In this document: piece by piece, positions 18,153 through 28,301 of the stretch
How positions within the stretch are numbered: position 1 is the stretch's first letter
Layout: every line of letters begins with the position of its first letter
DNA from: Chara braunii
Taxonomy: Eukaryota > Streptophyta > Charophyceae > Charales > Characeae
DNA: 41,471 nt
Direction: 5' to 3'
Assembly (NCBI GenBank): GCA_003427395.1
Contig: BFEA01000706.1
Location: 437,359-478,829 of the forward strand
Position numbers and translations under genes: made by a program
The notes under the pieces: model-generated
Database searches by the model: none
What the model saw: the letters and a program-made list of their open reading frames with translations, nothing else
What the model was told of the DNA's origin: nothing

Positions 18153-20820
18153 CCGGAACACAACAACACTCACGAACTTGACAATGTGAAGATTGAACTA
18201 ATGAAAAACACATGCACATGGAGGAAAGAGCAACTAAGTATCAACCGGAACACTACGACACTCACGAACTTGACAATGTGAAGATTGAACTAGTGAGAAG
18301 CACATGCACATGGAGGAAAGAGCAACTAAGTATGAACCAGAACACTAGAACACTCACGAACTTGACAATGTGAAGATTGAATTAGTGAAAAACACATGCA
18401 CATGAAGAAAAGAGCAACTAAGTATGAACCGGAACACTACAACACTCACGAACTAGACAATGCGAAGATTGAACTAGTGAAGAGCACAGACACATGGAGG
18501 AAAGATCAACTAAGTATGAACCGGAACACAACAACACTCACGAACTTCACAATGTGAAGATTGAACTTGTGAAAGACACATGCACATGGAACAAAGATCA
18601 ACTAAGTATGAACCGGAACACAACAACACACATGAACTTGACAATGTGAAGATTGAACTAGTGCAAAGCACATGCACAAGGAGAAAAGAGCAACTTAGTA
18701 TAAACCAGAATACCACAACACTCACAAACATGACAATGTGAAGATTGAGTTAGTGAACAACACATGCATATGGAGGAAAGAGCAACTAAGTATGAACCGG
18801 AATACTACAAAACTCACAAACTTGACAATGTGAAGATTGAACTAGTGAAAAACACATACTTATGGAGGAAAGAACAACTAAGTATCAACCGGAACACTAC
18901 GACACTCACGAACTTGACAATGTGAAGATGGAACTAGTGACAAGCACATGCACATGGAGGAAAGAGCAACTAAGTATAAACCGGAACACTAGAACAGTCA
19001 CGAACTTGACAATGTGAAGATTGAATTAGTGAAAAACACATGCACATGAAGAAAAAAGCAACTAAGTATGAACCGGAACACTACAACACTCACGAACTAG
19101 ACAATGCGAAGATTGAACTAGTGAAGAGCACAGGCACATGGAGGAAAGATCAACTAAGTATGAACCGGAACACAACAACACTCACGAACTTCACAATATG
19201 AAGATTAAACCAGTGAAAAACACATGGATAAGGAGGAAAGATCAACTGAGTATAAAACCGGAACACTACAACACACATGAACTTCACAATGTGAAGTTTA
19301 AACTAGTGAATAACACATGCACATGGAGGAAAGATCAACTAAGTATGAACCAGAATATTACAACACCCACGAACTTGACAATGTGTAGATTGAACTAGTG
19401 AGAATTACGTGCACATGGAGGAAAGAGCATTTATGTATGCACCAGAACAGTACAACATTCATGAGCTTAACAATGTGAAGATTGAACAAGTGAGAAACAC
19501 ATGCACATAGATGAAAGCGCAACTAAGTATGAACCATAATACTACGACACTCACGAACTTGACAATGTGAAGATTGAACTAGTGAAGAGCACATGCACAT
19601 GGAGGAAAAATCAACTAAGTATGGACCGGAACACAACAACACTCACGAACTTGACAATGTGAAGATTGAGCTAGTGAAGAGCACATGCATATGGAGGAAA
19701 GAGCAACTAAGTATGAACTGGAACACTACAACAAACATGAACTTGACATTGTGAAGATTGAACTAGTGAAGAGCACATGCACACGGAGGAAAGATCAACT
19801 TAGTATGAACCGGAACACTACAACACTCACGAACTTGACAATTTGAAGATTGAATTAGTGAAACGCACATGCACATGGAGGAAAGATCAACTAAGTATCA
19901 ACCGGAACACTACAATACACATGAACTTGACAATGTGAAGATTGAACTGGTGAAAAACGCATGCACATGGAGAAACGAGCAACTAAATGTGAACCGGAAC
20001 ACTACAACACTCACGAACTTGACAATGTCAAGATTGAACTAGTGAAGAGCACATGCACATGGAGGAAAGATAAACTAAGTATGAATTGGAACACTACAAC
20101 ACTCACGAACTTGACAATGTGAAGATTGAACTAGTGAAAAACACATGCACATGGAGGAAAGATGAATTAAGTATAAAGCGGAACACTACAACACACATGA
20201 ACTTGACAATGTGAAGATTGAACTAGTGAAAAGCACATGCACATGGAGGAAAGAGCAACTAAGTATGAACCGGAACACATTACAACACTCACGGACTTGA
20301 CTATGTGAAGATTGAATTAGTGAGAAGCACATGCACATTGAGGAAATATGAACTAAGTATGAACCGGAACACAACAACACTCATGAACTTGACAATTTGA
20401 AGATTGAACTAGTGAAAGTCACATGCACATGGAGGAAAGATCAACTAAGTATGAACCGCAACACTACAACACATATGAACTTGACAATGTGAAGATTGAA
20501 CTAGTGAAAAACACAGCACATGAAGAAAAGAGCAACTAAGTATGAACCGGAACACTACAACACTCACGAGCTTGACAATGTGAAGATCGAGATAGTGAAG
20601 AGCACATGCACATAGAGGAACGAGCAACTAAGTAAGAACCGGAACACTACAACACACATGAACTTGACAATGTAAAGATTGAACTAGTGAAGAGGACATG
20701 CATATGGAGGAAAGATCAACTAAGTATAAATCGGAACACTACAACACACATGAACTTGACAATGTGAAGATTGAACTAGTGAAAAGCACATGCATATGGA
20801 GGATAGATAACCTAAGCATG
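18153..20820 (+). repeat. 92-bp satellite array, right part (about 29 monomers)
   Basis: It continues the same monomers and orientation as 11320-12815, starting mid-monomer at CCGGAACAC. Monomers are mostly near-identical, with recurring variants (gaacttcacaatgtgaag; tagacaatgcgaag). Some variant blocks recur in the same order: 18241-18560 and 18890-19190 share consecutive variant monomers, which suggests amplification of multi-monomer segments. Confidence 0.95.
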
Positions 20821-21520
20821 AACGAAAATGTGATCATGTGAGGGTGGAGTCAGACATGTGAGTGAGACTTGCTAAAACACATGCTTGTGACTCATGACTA
20901 CAACCAATGAAGAATTAGAATATAATCATGTGACAGTTGAGTCATGCATGTGAGTGAGATTTGCTCAAGCACATGCTCATAGCTCATGACTGCAACCAAT
21001 CATGAACCGGAATGTCATCATGTGAGAGCCGAGTCAAGCATGTGAGTGAGACTTCCTCAAATACATGTTTGTGACTAATGAACACAACCAGGGAAGAATC
21101 GGAGCATCATCTACTATTATGGGAGTGGAAAACACAAGCTAGACTAGTTCAAAACACAAGAATTGAGCACGAAATCATCCATGGAAGAATCGGAACACCA
21201 TCTACTACTATGTGAGTGGAAAGCACAAGCTAGACTAGTTCAAAACACAAGAATTAAGCATAACATCGTCCATGGAAGAATCGGAGCACTTCTCACTACC
21301 TACTAGTATGTGAGTGAAAAGCAAGAGTTGGAAGAGACCAAATCACAAGTTTTGAGCAAGAGATCGTCTATAGAAGAATGGGAACACTACCTACTAGTAT
21401 GTGAGTAAAAAACAAGAGTTGGAGGAGACTAAGTCACAAATTTTGAGCAAGAGATCACCCAAAGAAGAATCGGAGCACTACCTACTAGCATGTGAGTGAA
21501 AAGCAAGAGTTAGACTAGAC
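20821..21520 (+). repeat. Diverged satellite monomers at the right edge
   Basis: Two derived monomer types. From 20821 to about 21090 the phrase atcatgtgagagttgagtca recurs at 82-102 bp spacing. From 21101 units starting ggagcactacctactagtatgtgagtg recur at 21101, 21192, 21283, 21381 and 21472 (91, 91, 98 and 91 bp). Shared words (ggaacactac, gtgaaaagca) and near-equal length link them to the 92-bp monomer. Confidence 0.85.
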
Positions 21521-21523
21521 CAA

Positions 21524-21663
21524 AGGGGAGAAGAGGAAGAAGAAGAAGAGGAATAAGAAAGGAACGAGAAAGGGGAAAAAAAGAAGAAGAAGAAGAAGAA
21601 GAAGAAGAAGAAGGGAGAGAAGAAAAAGAAAAGGAAGAAGAAGAAGAAGAAGAAGAAGAAGAG
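21524..21663 (+). repeat. GAA/AAG microsatellite
   Basis: Purine-only (AAG)n runs with interruptions separate the satellite edge from the next block. The long minus-strand poly-Phe ORF here is an artefact of the tract. Confidence 0.95.
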
Positions 21664-22241
21664 TCTTTCACTCACATTGTTGATGTCTTGGAGATGGAGT
21701 CTCAACCTTGATGAGGCTTCTTCCTCCTTGCACAAATACTTCCTTGGCTATGGTTTCTTTTTTCCTCAAACCTCTTTCTCCTTTCTCTCTCTCTCTACCC
21801 AAGCTATGACAAACTCCTCTCACTATGGCTGTGGAGTCCTCCCCTCTCCCCTTTGGGAGGGCTAATGGGACTCTCTCTAACCTCTCTCTCCTCCTCACAC
21901 CGTGGGGGTTATGGAGGATCAGCCTCCTAGGCCGACCTCACTACCCCTAGCCTCTAGAGATCCTCCCCCTAGCTCACAGTCTCCTCTAAGCTCTCTAACT
22001 GGCATGGGTTCCCCTCTCCTCACTCCAAGCGAGTGTGGTGCTCCTATGAGCTCACTTGGGCAGCATGGGCACTCCTCATGCAAATGTGAGTGTGGCGGAC
22101 TGAATCCTCAACTTATGTAGGTTGAAACCAGCAGTATGGCCAGCCCATGGGCCTCTCCATGTGCCTTGAGGTGAACCAAGGCGAAATTTCATTACTAGGC
22201 CCTTCCGGAGGTACCTGGACCTTATTTTCGCCTACGACATG

Positions 22242-22274
22242 CAGTCCGAGTGGTTGGTACCAACTCGGATTGCC
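22242..22274. other. 33-nt near-perfect palindrome
   Basis: Arms GCAGTCCGAGT and ACTCGGATTGC surround an inner TTGGTACCAA palindrome. The word gcagtccg...cggactgc recurs as hairpin arms near 23755, 23916 and 24510 with different loops. Confidence 0.8.
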
Positions 22275-22796
22275 TCTTGGCCTCCTTCAGCCTCCTTTTC
22301 ATTTCGAAAATGCTACCCCCTTGGGGCAGCCTAACTTGAGAGAAAAAGACCTAGTGGACCTTCTTCTCGATTTTTTCAGTCTCTACCCCATTTTGGGTAA
22401 ACCGAGATATTTTGCCATGCAGCGGTGCATTTTCAGCCTTGGATCTGGCTGAGATCCAAGACCAACAATATTCCGTGTTATCCCCAATTAGCCCTTGCTT
22501 CAAATTTGAGCTCCTAAGTTCACTTTTTCAATTTTTGGTGCATCTGGTTCTCTTTTTAGGCCAAATACACAGTTTTGTCTCTTTCTCTCTTTTGTTGCTT
22601 TCCATTTTGGGCTGTCACCTCATTCCGGAGCTAGCCGTTTTGAAATGGTCCACAAAAAACGGCTAGTTCCTCTCTACCATGATATCTGATCTCAGATCCA
22701 TGGTCACAAAAAAAAACGGTCATCTCCCTTTGACATTTTTTCTTATTTTTTTCTTTTTAATTCAGATTTTGTGGTGGCCCCAAGGGCCATATCTTT

Positions 22797-22875
22797 GCAA
22801 TCCGGATTGCCCTACTTCATTCTAGGAAGGATGAGGTCACATTTGGGACCTGCCAGTCCCTACCGTGCAGGTCCC
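22797..22875. other. Palindrome cluster
   Basis: GCAATCCGGATTGC (22797-22810) is a perfect 14-nt palindrome. At 22845-22875 gggacctgc and gcaggtccc form 9-bp arms, with a second copy of the inner word (agtccc) available for an alternative fold. Confidence 0.8.
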
Positions 22876-23350
22876 AATAGGTCGGGACATTCTCCTCCAC
22901 TCTTTTCTTCCTTTTTGTCTCATTCTCTATCCATTTTTTCTAATTTTTCTTTCTTTTTCTTTTATTTCAGTTGTGACAAGTGACAAATAGTTGTGCACCC
23001 TCTTTCTAGGCCTTGGGACCTCATTCATGGCTAGATTCATGGCTTATACTTGACCGTTATATCTCGGATTACAATAATGACATCCCCATGGTCCTAGGAC
23101 GCTCCATTTTGTCTCCGTTAGTCCCAAGTTTGAGCCTCCCTTGCTCCGATTTTCTTTGGGCAGCCTTTGTCTCATGTTGAGTCTCTTGAGGCTCTATTTT
23201 CTCACGCCTAGCTAGTCGGAGATATCTCGAACTACTGGTCAGCCTTCCCAACACCATTATTTTACTTTATTTTCTCTCATGACTCTCCCACTTGCCCCCA
23301 CTAGTAGTGTTGCTAATATTTTCCACCGTTTAGATCCTCGATCTTGACGG
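22845..23350 (+). repeat. Diverged direct repeat, copy 1 (partner 24314-24816)
   Basis: Shared order of landmarks with the partner: gggacctg-cagtccctac hairpin; C/T-rich tract with tgtc(t)tattctct; a tttctaggcc phrase; ccgttatatct; acaataatg; ctccgattttct; a gactc(t)tattttc phrase; gctaatattttt; gatcttgacg. The offset is 1466-1469 bp throughout, so the copies are collinear with few length changes but many substitutions. Confidence 0.75.
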
Positions 23351-23830
23351 TACCATTTGTTTGCGCCATTATTTCTTGCGTTGGCTCATGGTTCCCTTGG
23401 GATATCTCAAGTCCCTGTCATTTTTCTCCGCACAAGTTCCGTTTTCTCGTCCCGCCGGTAATTCCGCCCCCGCGTGTCTCGTTTTTTCGACTTTTTTTTT
23501 TTTTTTTTCTTGGACCCCTTGGTGCCCGGCAACATCCCGGACGGTGTCCCATTTTTATTTTGGGACCTCCTTGCCCTTGGTGATTCCAACATCCCTCCCT
23601 TAGGTGCCACATGTGTGCCGATTTTTCTTGGCCGTGAAATCTCATCTCACGGTTGCCGTTTTACCGTCTCCACTTGCCCCATGCCGAAATTATTCCTTTC
23701 TAACCTTTCGGGCTTGTCGTGGCTCATTTTCCCTTAGCCTAGGCATCCCCATGCAGTCCGTTATTTCTTGGACCGCAATCATGACCATTTTCCTAGTCCC
23801 ACAGCCCCACAACTTGCCCCATGCTAAAAG

Positions 23831-24110
23831 AGAATGAGACATTTAATTTCTAAGTGCATCCGGGCTGAATATTGGCTCCGGATGCACCTAGAACATGTGT
23901 TTGCCCTTCCCCATACAGTCCGTTGCAACTCGGACTGCAATAGGGGTCAATGCCCTAACCCCAATGCCCCATAACTAGCCCTTACTTGAAAGAAAAAGAA
24001 ACGGCCAATTCCTAACTGCATCCGGACTCAGTTTTGGCTCCGGATGCATCTAAAACATGTGTTTCTCTTCCCCTAGGTAATCCGTTATTTTTCGGTTGCA
24101 TGGGGCCTTG
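23831..24110 (+). repeat. 164-bp tandem duplication carrying a gcatccgg/ccggatgc hairpin
   Basis: The hairpin gtgcatccgg...ccggatgcac (23854-23887) and its copy tgcatccgg...ccggatgca (24018-24048) are each followed by ctaaaacatgtgttt-like sequence, 164 bp apart. Between them is a second hairpin type, cagtccg/cggactg (23916-23937). Confidence 0.75.
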
Positions 24111-24313
24111 ATTTTCTTTGATTTTCTATGCAAAAATAAAAGAAAATCAAATTCCATTGCAACCGCCATATTCCAGAATGAATCTGGTCACGGATGTATC
24201 TCCCCAAGTGACCGTTTTTTTTCGTTAAGGTTTTTTTCTATTTTATTTTATTTTATTTTATTTTTTCTTTTCTCTTTTCTTTTATTTTCTTTTTCCTCCT
24301 TTCTTGGACAGTA

Positions 24314-24816
24314 GGGACCTGTCAGTCCCTACTTGTGGCAGTCCCTACTGACGGCCAACTCACTCACTCCCTCTTACTCTTTTTGTCTTATTCTCTCACA
24401 TTTTTCTTTTATTTTCTTTCTTTTCTAGCATGCCAAGTGTCAAGTAACCGTTAAGGCCATTTTCTAGGCCCTTCCTCTTAGTTTTGGCCCTTCCTATGCC
24501 CAAGGTGGAGTCCGTTATATCTTGGACTGCAATAATGGCCTCCTCATGCCTATGGGAGTTTCCTTTTACCTCTAATTTTCGCCCACAGTGGCCCCTCCTA
24601 CTCCGATTTTCTCCCGGAGGCCTATTTTTCTCATGGGGTCTCTTTTGACTCTATTTTTTTTGGGGAGGCTGATCTGAGATTTTTCGGATTGCTCCCATGC
24701 CTCCCACTTCAAGTTTCTTTACTTTTTCTTTTCCTTTTTGTCTTCCCGTTAGCTACCGCTAGTGCTTGCACTAATGGTGCTAATATTTTTGGCCGTCAAG
24801 ATCTCGATCTTGACGA
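24314..24816 (+). repeat. Diverged direct repeat, copy 2
   Basis: Partner of 22845-23350 (see that entry). It ends in a near-perfect 22-nt palindrome (24794-24815; arms CGTCAAGATC and GATCTTGACG), stronger than the corresponding hairpin of copy 1 near 23325-23350. Confidence 0.75.
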
Positions 24817-25565
24817 TGTTCCTTGTCTTGATTATTTTTCCCTCATGTGGTGCCGCCGTTTCCTCTTGAGACCTTCATATGTCCCGCCACTTGTCCCGTC
24901 GATGGTCCCTGACACTTAGTCCCGCCGGTGGCCCCCGACGTTTAGTCCCGCCGGTGGTCGTCGACACTTAGTCCCGTCAGCGGTCCCCGCCATATTTTTT
25001 TCGGATAGCATTATTTTCACTTAGTCTCGCGTGGTCCCTGGTGCCTTTCCTCAGGGTGTCCCACGTTCTTTGGACGTCCACCGCCCTATGGTGGCCCCTC
25101 TCTCTTGCTTTTTCTTGGGCCTTGCGTGCGCTATTTTTCTCCGGCCGTGGGGCCTCCATCCAGCGGCTACCGTTAATTGTCGTAGGTGGCCCCCATGTCG
25201 GACCCTTATTCTCTAGCGTCCCACGGCCTGCGGGACCGTCCACCTCTCGACTTTCTCATTCTTTCGTCGCTGTCGTGCCGTGTTTGTTGAGTCCATGGCC
25301 CCTTGGTCTTAGTCTTGCCGAATTTCGACGGCCCTCCTGGCCTCATGCTATGTTCTATGTGCCCCTGTCCTCGCTCTTGCTGACCTACCGTCGTTGGTCC
25401 TTTCCTCCTGCGGTTCTCAACCCAGGGCACCGTTCTTCCAGCGGCCTAGTCCCTTGTCTTTTCTCTCTCTTGTCTCATTACTCCAGATTTCTCTATCGTG
25501 CACAAATTGGCTATGTGCAGATTCTCGAGTGATGGGATGTTATTCGGGACCCACCAGTCCCGACA

Positions 25566-26330
25566 CCGGCAAGGCCAAGGAACGAACGGACATCCGTGAC
25601 GTTCCGCAGCTCCGGCCACTCTTGGATGGCTTGAATCTTGTCCGATAGCGGACTGATGCCCTCCGATGTGACAAAATGGCCAGCGTATTCCAACTTTGCC
25701 AGACAAATTCGCACTTGTCGCGGTTGGCCTTGTACTTTGCGTGGCGGAGCATCTCCAACACTCGTCGAAGGTGCTCAAGATGATCCTCCAATGAGCGACT
25801 ATAGACAAGAATGTCGTCTAAGTAGACCAGCACGAACCGGTCCAACATCGTACGAAACTCGTTGGTCGTTGCCGCTTGAAAGGTCACCGGGGCATTGGTG
25901 AGGCCAAAAGGCATGACCACCCACTCAAAATGCTCGTACTGCGTCTTGAACGCGGATTTGTAGTGATCGTTCAGTCGGATCGAAATTTGATGGTATCCCG
26001 ACTTCAAATCGAACTTAGAGAAGTACTTTGTGTCGCCCAATCGCTCAAGAAGATCTTCGATGCGAGGAAGAGGCCCCGCATTCTTTACGATTTTAGCGTC
26101 GATCTTGCGGTAGTCGATGCATAATCGTAGATCTTTGTTCTTCTTCCGTATGAAGAGAACTGGCGCTCCGTATGGAGAGCTACTAGGGCGGATTCAACCC
26201 TTGTCCAACAAATGATCGAGCTGCACGCGGAGGACCGTAAGCTAGCGTTCATGCGATAAATGCAACCTTTCAGCGGCACGACACCGACCGCGAAAATGAT
26301 CTCGTGAGAGATCAGCCGATCCGGCACCAC
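25566..26330 (-). pseudogene. Reverse transcriptase of minus-strand Ty3/gypsy element, truncated in the thumb
   Basis: Minus-strand frames give a nearly complete RT palm. Numbered from Met at 26040: KFDLKSGYHQISI (catalytic Asp 11), VVMPFGLTNAPVTFQ and FVLVYLDDILVYS, with an intact YLDD at 25813-25824. The fingers lie at 26040-26330 (VVPLKGCIYRM... then KNKDLRLCIDYRKI) in shifted frames with stops. After the palm a frameshift leads to GHFVTSEGISPLSDKIQAIQEWP and RSFLGLAG, where the reading ends abruptly at 25566-25569 (CCGG) against the CCCGACA end of the block on the left. No RNase H or integrase follows. The catalytic box is intact, but the gene is dead through truncation and frameshifts. 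Confidence 0.88.
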
Positions 26331-26364
26331 ACCAGTAGGTGACTCGATGATGTCGGCGAACTCG

Positions 26365-26862
26365 TCAAGCAACCGTACCACACGGGGGTCCGAAGACAAG
26401 TCCGTGGGTGAAGAGTCGTGCGATGGTCAATAGGAAGCATAGGCCGATTTCGCCAGGCTGCTCGTAAGCACAAGTGGCCAGGGATGACTTGGTCGTCACC
26501 ACTTGGTGCCGAATCGAAGCGTGCGGAGGAGGAATAGTACACGACACTTCGGCGCCGAAGGCGTTGTGAACGGTAAGAGTCCGCCGGTGAAAGTTGATTG
26601 TGTGATCCGCACTTGCAAGCAAAGGCATTCCCAAAATAATGTCAAAGTCCGTGTCGAAAATGTCGAATGTCACCGGTTGGCATGCATGAGGTGCGAAATA
26701 CAACGGTACGGCCTCAATGTAGTGGTCGATAAGTTGCTGCGTCCTTCCGTCCGCCAACTCGATCGTCGTCGGGTTTGTCTTCCTTCGAACTTGTGCGCCA
26801 AGGCCAACCTTTTGCATAAAGGCTTGGCTCATAAAATTGCGAGACGCGCTACTATCCAGCAA
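26365..26862 (-). pseudogene. Retropepsin-like protease of the minus-strand element, altered active site
   Basis: Numbered from Met at 26862: MLDSSASRNFM places the catalytic Asp at residue 3, but the triad is D-S-S instead of D-S/T-G; the Gly normally after Ser is Ser. The later signature FDIILGMPLLASADHTINF is intact. It precedes the DEFADI...P segment typical of the RT N-terminus (26340-26399 in a shifted frame). The position between gag and RT is standard. The upstream part (YDDNNTPLLYVCIHVG..., about 26860-26960) is in other frames. Confidence 0.8.
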
Positions 26863-27347
26863 AGCCCTGCAGGACGCTTGCCCAACATGGATGCAGACAT
26901 AGAGGAGCGGTGTGTTGTTGTCATCGTACCACTACTTGCGAAACTCGCGGGCCACCTTGGTAACATATGTAAGGATGTCCCCCACCGCGACTTCATTATC
27001 CGTCGGCGAAGTTGGTGGCGCATCGAAGGATAAGTACGTGTGAAGATGAGCGCATAATGTTGCGCATTGCGCTCCCGGCAAGCGGCCCATGGTCGGGAGA
27101 GGAAGCCATGCGAAATCCTCGACGTGAGCGGGTCCAATACCTCTATGTTGAACTCGTGCGCCGAATCCCGTGAAGAACCACTTAAAGTCGATAAGTTATC
27201 GTTGGCGGACGAAGAAGATGCCGCACACACGTCTTGTCCTTGAGCATGAGTACGCAGCGCAGGAACGAGACGGGCAGCATAATCCTCAAAAGAATAAAGA
27301 AGAGGACTATCGACTTCCGCATGTGCCTCGGAACGAAGGGCGGTCAC
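26829..27347 (-). pseudogene. Linker between gag and protease
   Basis: Minus-strand 172-codon stretch; the first ~80 residues (SFEDYAARLVPALRTHAQGQ, SSANDNLSTLSGSSRDSAHEFNIEVLDPL) are plausible protein, the rest is out of frame. No domain recognised. It belongs to the gag-pol polyprotein by position. Confidence 0.5.
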
Positions 27348-27597
27348 CCACGAGTGGCCGGTTCCAAAGGCGTCGAGAGTGTCGTCTAATCATTCTCGGC
27401 GGTGCTCAGTTTTTCGATTTGGTCTTGCCTTTTGACTGGCAGGCCATTTGTGTCATGGAGATCGCTGTTACACCACAGACAATAGCGGAATCTCGTGCGT
27501 GCCTTGTATGCTTGCTCGAAAAGACCGTAATGGGACGATGGGGCAGGAGCTGTTGCGCCGGGCCCGGGCCTAGATATGGTGTTTGTCTTTGCCTTGC
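27348..27597. other. Degraded gag-protease junction
   Basis: A short stretch on either strand without credible coding; it lies between the gag stop and the linker of the minus-strand element. Confidence 0.4.
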
Positions 27598-28038
27598 CTA
27601 GTCCTCGGCCTCTGCCGGGGCGGCCGCCTTCCCGGGCGGCTGCGACTCTGTCCCCTCATTGGCAGACACGACCTCGCTAGTTTGATCGTTTGACGTTGCC
27701 GCCTCGACCACGACCACTTTCGGTCGATGTCGATCTCTGCTCAGGCCTTGCGCAGACGAACGCTGGAGATTTTTGGCCTCCTTGTTCGTGACAATAATCT
27801 GCGCGGCCTTGTCGAAGAGTTCTGTCGGTGTCGTTAGGGTGTCCTCGATTACAGTCAAGGTATTGCCCAACGCCGGACACGACCTTGAGATGACGTAGTA
27901 TTTGATGGCTTTGAAGCCCATTTGGATGTCTGGGACGGATGTCGAGCGTTGGTACTCGGCGATCCAATCGACACTCGGCAGCGTGCCTTGTTCAATGACC
28001 ATCAGCTTGTCCATTGCCTTGACCTTTTGCGGCTCCAC
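27598..28038 (-). pseudogene. Gag C-terminal part of the minus-strand element
   Basis: 146 codons ending at TAG 27598-27600. It contains a helical capsid-like region (SVDWIAEYQRSTSV, MGFKAIKYYVISRSCPALGNTL, ELFDKAAQIIVTNKEAKNL) and a basic-then-acidic tail. No CCHC zinc knuckle is seen before the stop, in contrast to the gag near 34.5 kb. The preceding capsid part (FELTLQLHYVSKHKHRGYL, WLDNLLSKYGV; about 28080-28250) is in the same direction with at least one stop. Confidence 0.7.
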
Positions 28039-28048
28039 TTGGAACTGC

Positions 28049-28300
28049 TTATGCCACGCCGCCTTTAGATGCCCTTAGCTGATCTTGGTTTGTAAGTCGG
28101 CGGCCACCACTCCATACTTGGACAGGAGATTGTCCAGCCATGCTTGGCACTCGCCCCCTAGCGGAAGTATAAGTATCCGCGATGCTTGTGCTTGCTGACG
28201 TAATGTAGCTGCAACGTGAGCTCGAACTAGCGGAACCATGGAATCGGGTCTGTCTTCGTCGAGTCGCAGAAGATCTCCTGCCCATCAAACTTTGGAGTTG
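28049..28300 (-). pseudogene. Gag capsid core of the minus-strand element
   Basis: Read on the minus strand: KFDGQEIFCDSTKTDPIPWFRKFEL, then LQLHYVSKHKHRGYLYLRSGGECQAWLDNL. The phrase K-F-D-G followed by P-W-F-x-x-F-E-L is the usual start of a Ty3/gypsy capsid (compare K-F-x-G...W-l-x-x-F-e). It joins the C-terminal part through a stop near 28078. Confidence 0.7.
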
Positions 28301-28301
28301 T

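Larger units (their letters stand above)
21664..25565 (-). mobile_element. Coding-free, hairpin-rich LTR-like block ending in CCCGACA
   Basis: About 3.9 kb without a credible protein. Its right terminus, GTCCCGACA followed by CCGG, is identical over 13 bp to the right end of the 12816-18152 insertion. On the minus strand it therefore starts TGTCGGGACTGG with a terminal hairpin (CGGGAC/GTCCCG). It cuts an RT gene at 25566. Inside are repeated hairpin modules, pyrimidine tracts and a 1.47-kb-spaced duplication. The left end is not identified. The most likely reading is a minus-strand LTR (or part of one) related to the giant LTR in the satellite. Confidence 0.5.

Noticed and set aside
11320-20820. 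CRISPR array
   Set aside because: Monomers are directly adjacent, with no unique spacers, and the DNA is repeat-rich of plant type with retroelements; it is satellite DNA.
21478-21735. Poly-Phe ORF, minus strand
   Set aside because: Translation of the GAA/AAG microsatellite.
22845-24816. A pair of LTRs bounding a small element
   Set aside because: The two copies are collinear repeats but lack TG...CA ends, a primer site or a purine tract at their borders, so a segmental duplication explains them better.
25041-25532. 163-codon plus-strand ORF
   Set aside because: Pro/Leu/Ser-rich reading of C/T-rich LTR-like DNA next to an element end, with competing open frames on both strands and no domain.
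26503-27033. 176-codon plus-strand ORF
   Set aside because: Antisense to the protease and linker of the minus-strand element.
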